6,385 nucleotides of DNA. It comes from Bacillota bacterium (lineage in GTDB: Bacteria > Bacillota > Clostridia > Clostridiales > Clostridiaceae). Position numbers and translations under genes: made by a program. The notes under the pieces are model-generated. The model made no database searches and was not told where the DNA came from. It was given only the letters and a program-made list of their open reading frames with translations. The stretch lies in contig JAUZPH010000221.1 in the NCBI GenBank assembly GCA_030706065.1, positions 1 through 6,385 on the forward strand. Direction: 5' to 3'. Below are positions 5,550 to 6,385 of the stretch, in pieces (the first letter of the stretch is position 1; every line of letters begins with the position of its first letter).

Positions 5550-6239
5550 ATGAACATAAGTGATAGATTAAAAAGAATAGCAGGTATGGTTAATAGGTGT
5601 AGCTCCATAGCGGATATAGGTACCGATCATGGGTATATACCTATTTTTCTTGTAAAAAACAGGGTGTGTGAACGTGCAGTGGCTTCGGATATTAATAGGG
5701 GGCCCGTGCTGAGGGCGCTGGCCAATGTTAAAAAAGCTGGATTGGAAGGAGCAATAGAATGCAGGCTGGGTGGAGGCCTCGGTATTGTCTCCCCGGGAGA
5801 GGTAGAAGGTGCAGTTATTGCTGGTATGGGCGGATACCTCATCGTCGATATACTGGAAGAACGGCCGGAAGTGGTTCAAAAGCTCCAGTTTGTGGTCCTG
5901 CAGCCCGTTCAGCACAGTGTGGTTATGAGAAAATATCTTTATAACAGAGGCTATGATATTATTGACGAGGAACTCTGTTATGATGAGGGAAAATACTATG
6001 AGATAATAAAGGCGAGGTTTGACGGCGTATCCAGAGATGCAGAGGATATATATTATGAAATAGGCTCCAAACTGCTGGAGAAAAAACATCCGCTGCTGAA
6101 GGAATTCATCCATTTTAAGATCAAAAAGAATGAGGCTGCGATAAATGCAATTAAAGAAGATAGTGAAAGCGCAAGACTCAGAAAGACGGTACTTATAGAG
6201 TGGAACGCCAAGTTAAAGGAGATGCTGGAATGTCTTTGA
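5550..6239 (+). CDS. trmK: tRNA (adenine(22)-N1)-methyltransferase
   Basis: TrmK transfers a methyl group from S-adenosylmethionine to N1 of A22 in the D-loop region of bacterial tRNAs. The 229-residue protein matches the family's length. The Rossmann SAM-binding motif I is ADIGTDHGYIP (about 22-32), the acidic end of strand 2 is ASDIN (about 45-49), and GGGLG (about 74-78), AGMGG (about 91-95) and LQP (near 115) follow in the usual order. Bacillus TrmK has Asn after LQP as I recall; here it is Val followed by QH. The C-terminal third (about 150-229) is charged and probably a coiled-coil tRNA-binding extension. The start is ATG 5550, with GGAG at 5541-5544. The last 10 bp overlap the next gene in another frame, so translational coupling is likely; the trmK-nif3 pairing is common in Firmicutes. 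Confidence 0.95.
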   Translation: MNISDRLKRIAGMVNRCSSIADIGTDHGYIPIFLVKNRVCERAVASDINRGPVLRALANVKKAGLEGAIECRLGGGLGIVSPGEVEGAVIAGMGGYLIVDILEERPEVVQKLQFVVLQPVQHSVVMRKYLYNRGYDIIDEELCYDEGKYYEIIKARFDGVSRDAEDIYYEIGSKLLEKKHPLLKEFIHFKIKKNEAAINAIKEDSESARLRKTVLIEWNAKLKEMLECL

Positions 6240-6385
6240 TATTGTCCGAAATCATAGAATTATTGGAGGACTTTGCTCCGAAGGCACTCAAAGAAGACTA
6301 CGATAACGTAGGACTCATGATAGGGGAGAGAAAATCAGTAATAAATTCAGTACTGGTTTCTTTGGATTGTACTATGGAAGTTATA
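6230..6385 (+). CDS. Nif3-like (YqfO/DUF34 family) dinuclear metal-center protein, 3'-truncated by the window edge
   Basis: The first 52 residues are present. They match the N-terminus of the Nif3 family: a leading helix (SEIIELLEDFAPKALKEDYD), the conserved DNVGLMIGE segment, and a following strand (INSVLVSLDCTMEVI) in the position where relatives carry 'VxxVLVALD'. The family forms toroidal oligomers with a two-metal site; the cellular function is not firmly established, and a GTP cyclohydrolase-type annotation is often transferred without support. The start is ATG 6230, with AAAGGAG at 6215-6221, 8 nt upstream, inside trmK. The 10-bp overlap with trmK indicates one transcript. The metal ligands lie beyond the window. 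Confidence 0.93.
   Translation, partial: MSLILSEIIELLEDFAPKALKEDYDNVGLMIGERKSVINSVLVSLDCTMEVI

Noticed and set aside
5568..6113. 181-residue open frame on the minus strand
   Set aside because: It lies entirely antisense to trmK, which has clear family motifs; the antisense product shows no recognisable sequence.

Overview
This AT-rich window looks like the chromosome of a low-GC, Gram-positive, probably endospore-forming Clostridia-type bacterium. The evidence is gene content and order: a Dgt-like dNTP triphosphohydrolase, DNA primase (dnaG) and the housekeeping sigma factor (rpoD/sigA) come first, followed by trmK and a Nif3/YqfO-family gene. From memory, sigA is followed at short distance by trmK (yqfN) and yqfO in Bacillus subtilis. 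TTG is used as a start for dnaG, ribosome binding sites are strong GGAGG types, and two perfect Spo0A-type boxes precede dnaG. No phage, transposon, tRNA or rRNA gene is visible. All genes read on the + strand.

Layout. Bases 1-936 hold the 3' part of an HD-domain dGTPase gene. Bases 937-1160 are a leader carrying two inverted 0A boxes and two interleaved inverted repeats. Bases 1161-4021 are the dnaG-rpoD pair, 23 bp apart and almost certainly co-transcribed. Bases 4022-4593 (572 bp) carry no convincing protein gene but are highly structured. Two successive ~100-nt imperfect hairpins have unrelated stems and an identical 28-nt cap. They are followed by a ~147-nt multibranched RNA fold closed by a long helix, then an intrinsic terminator at 4381-4411. 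In 4412-4542 I see nothing supportable. A good extended -10 promoter at 4543-4572 then drives a five-helix membrane protein with a possible bacterial PH-like loop (4594-5484). After a 65-bp gap come trmK (5550-6239) and the start of a nif3-family gene (6230 to the window edge), which overlap by 10 bp.

The proteins cover nucleotide-pool control (Dgt), replication priming (DnaG), bulk transcription (SigA) and tRNA modification (TrmK), so the coding part is ordinary core-genome content. The part worth a second look is the noncoding block downstream of rpoD. It combines a duplicated RNA cap on non-homologous stems with a candidate structured small RNA ending at a terminator. I could not assign it to a known RNA family by eye. 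The Spo0A boxes also suggest that dnaG-rpoD expression may be tied to entry into sporulation.
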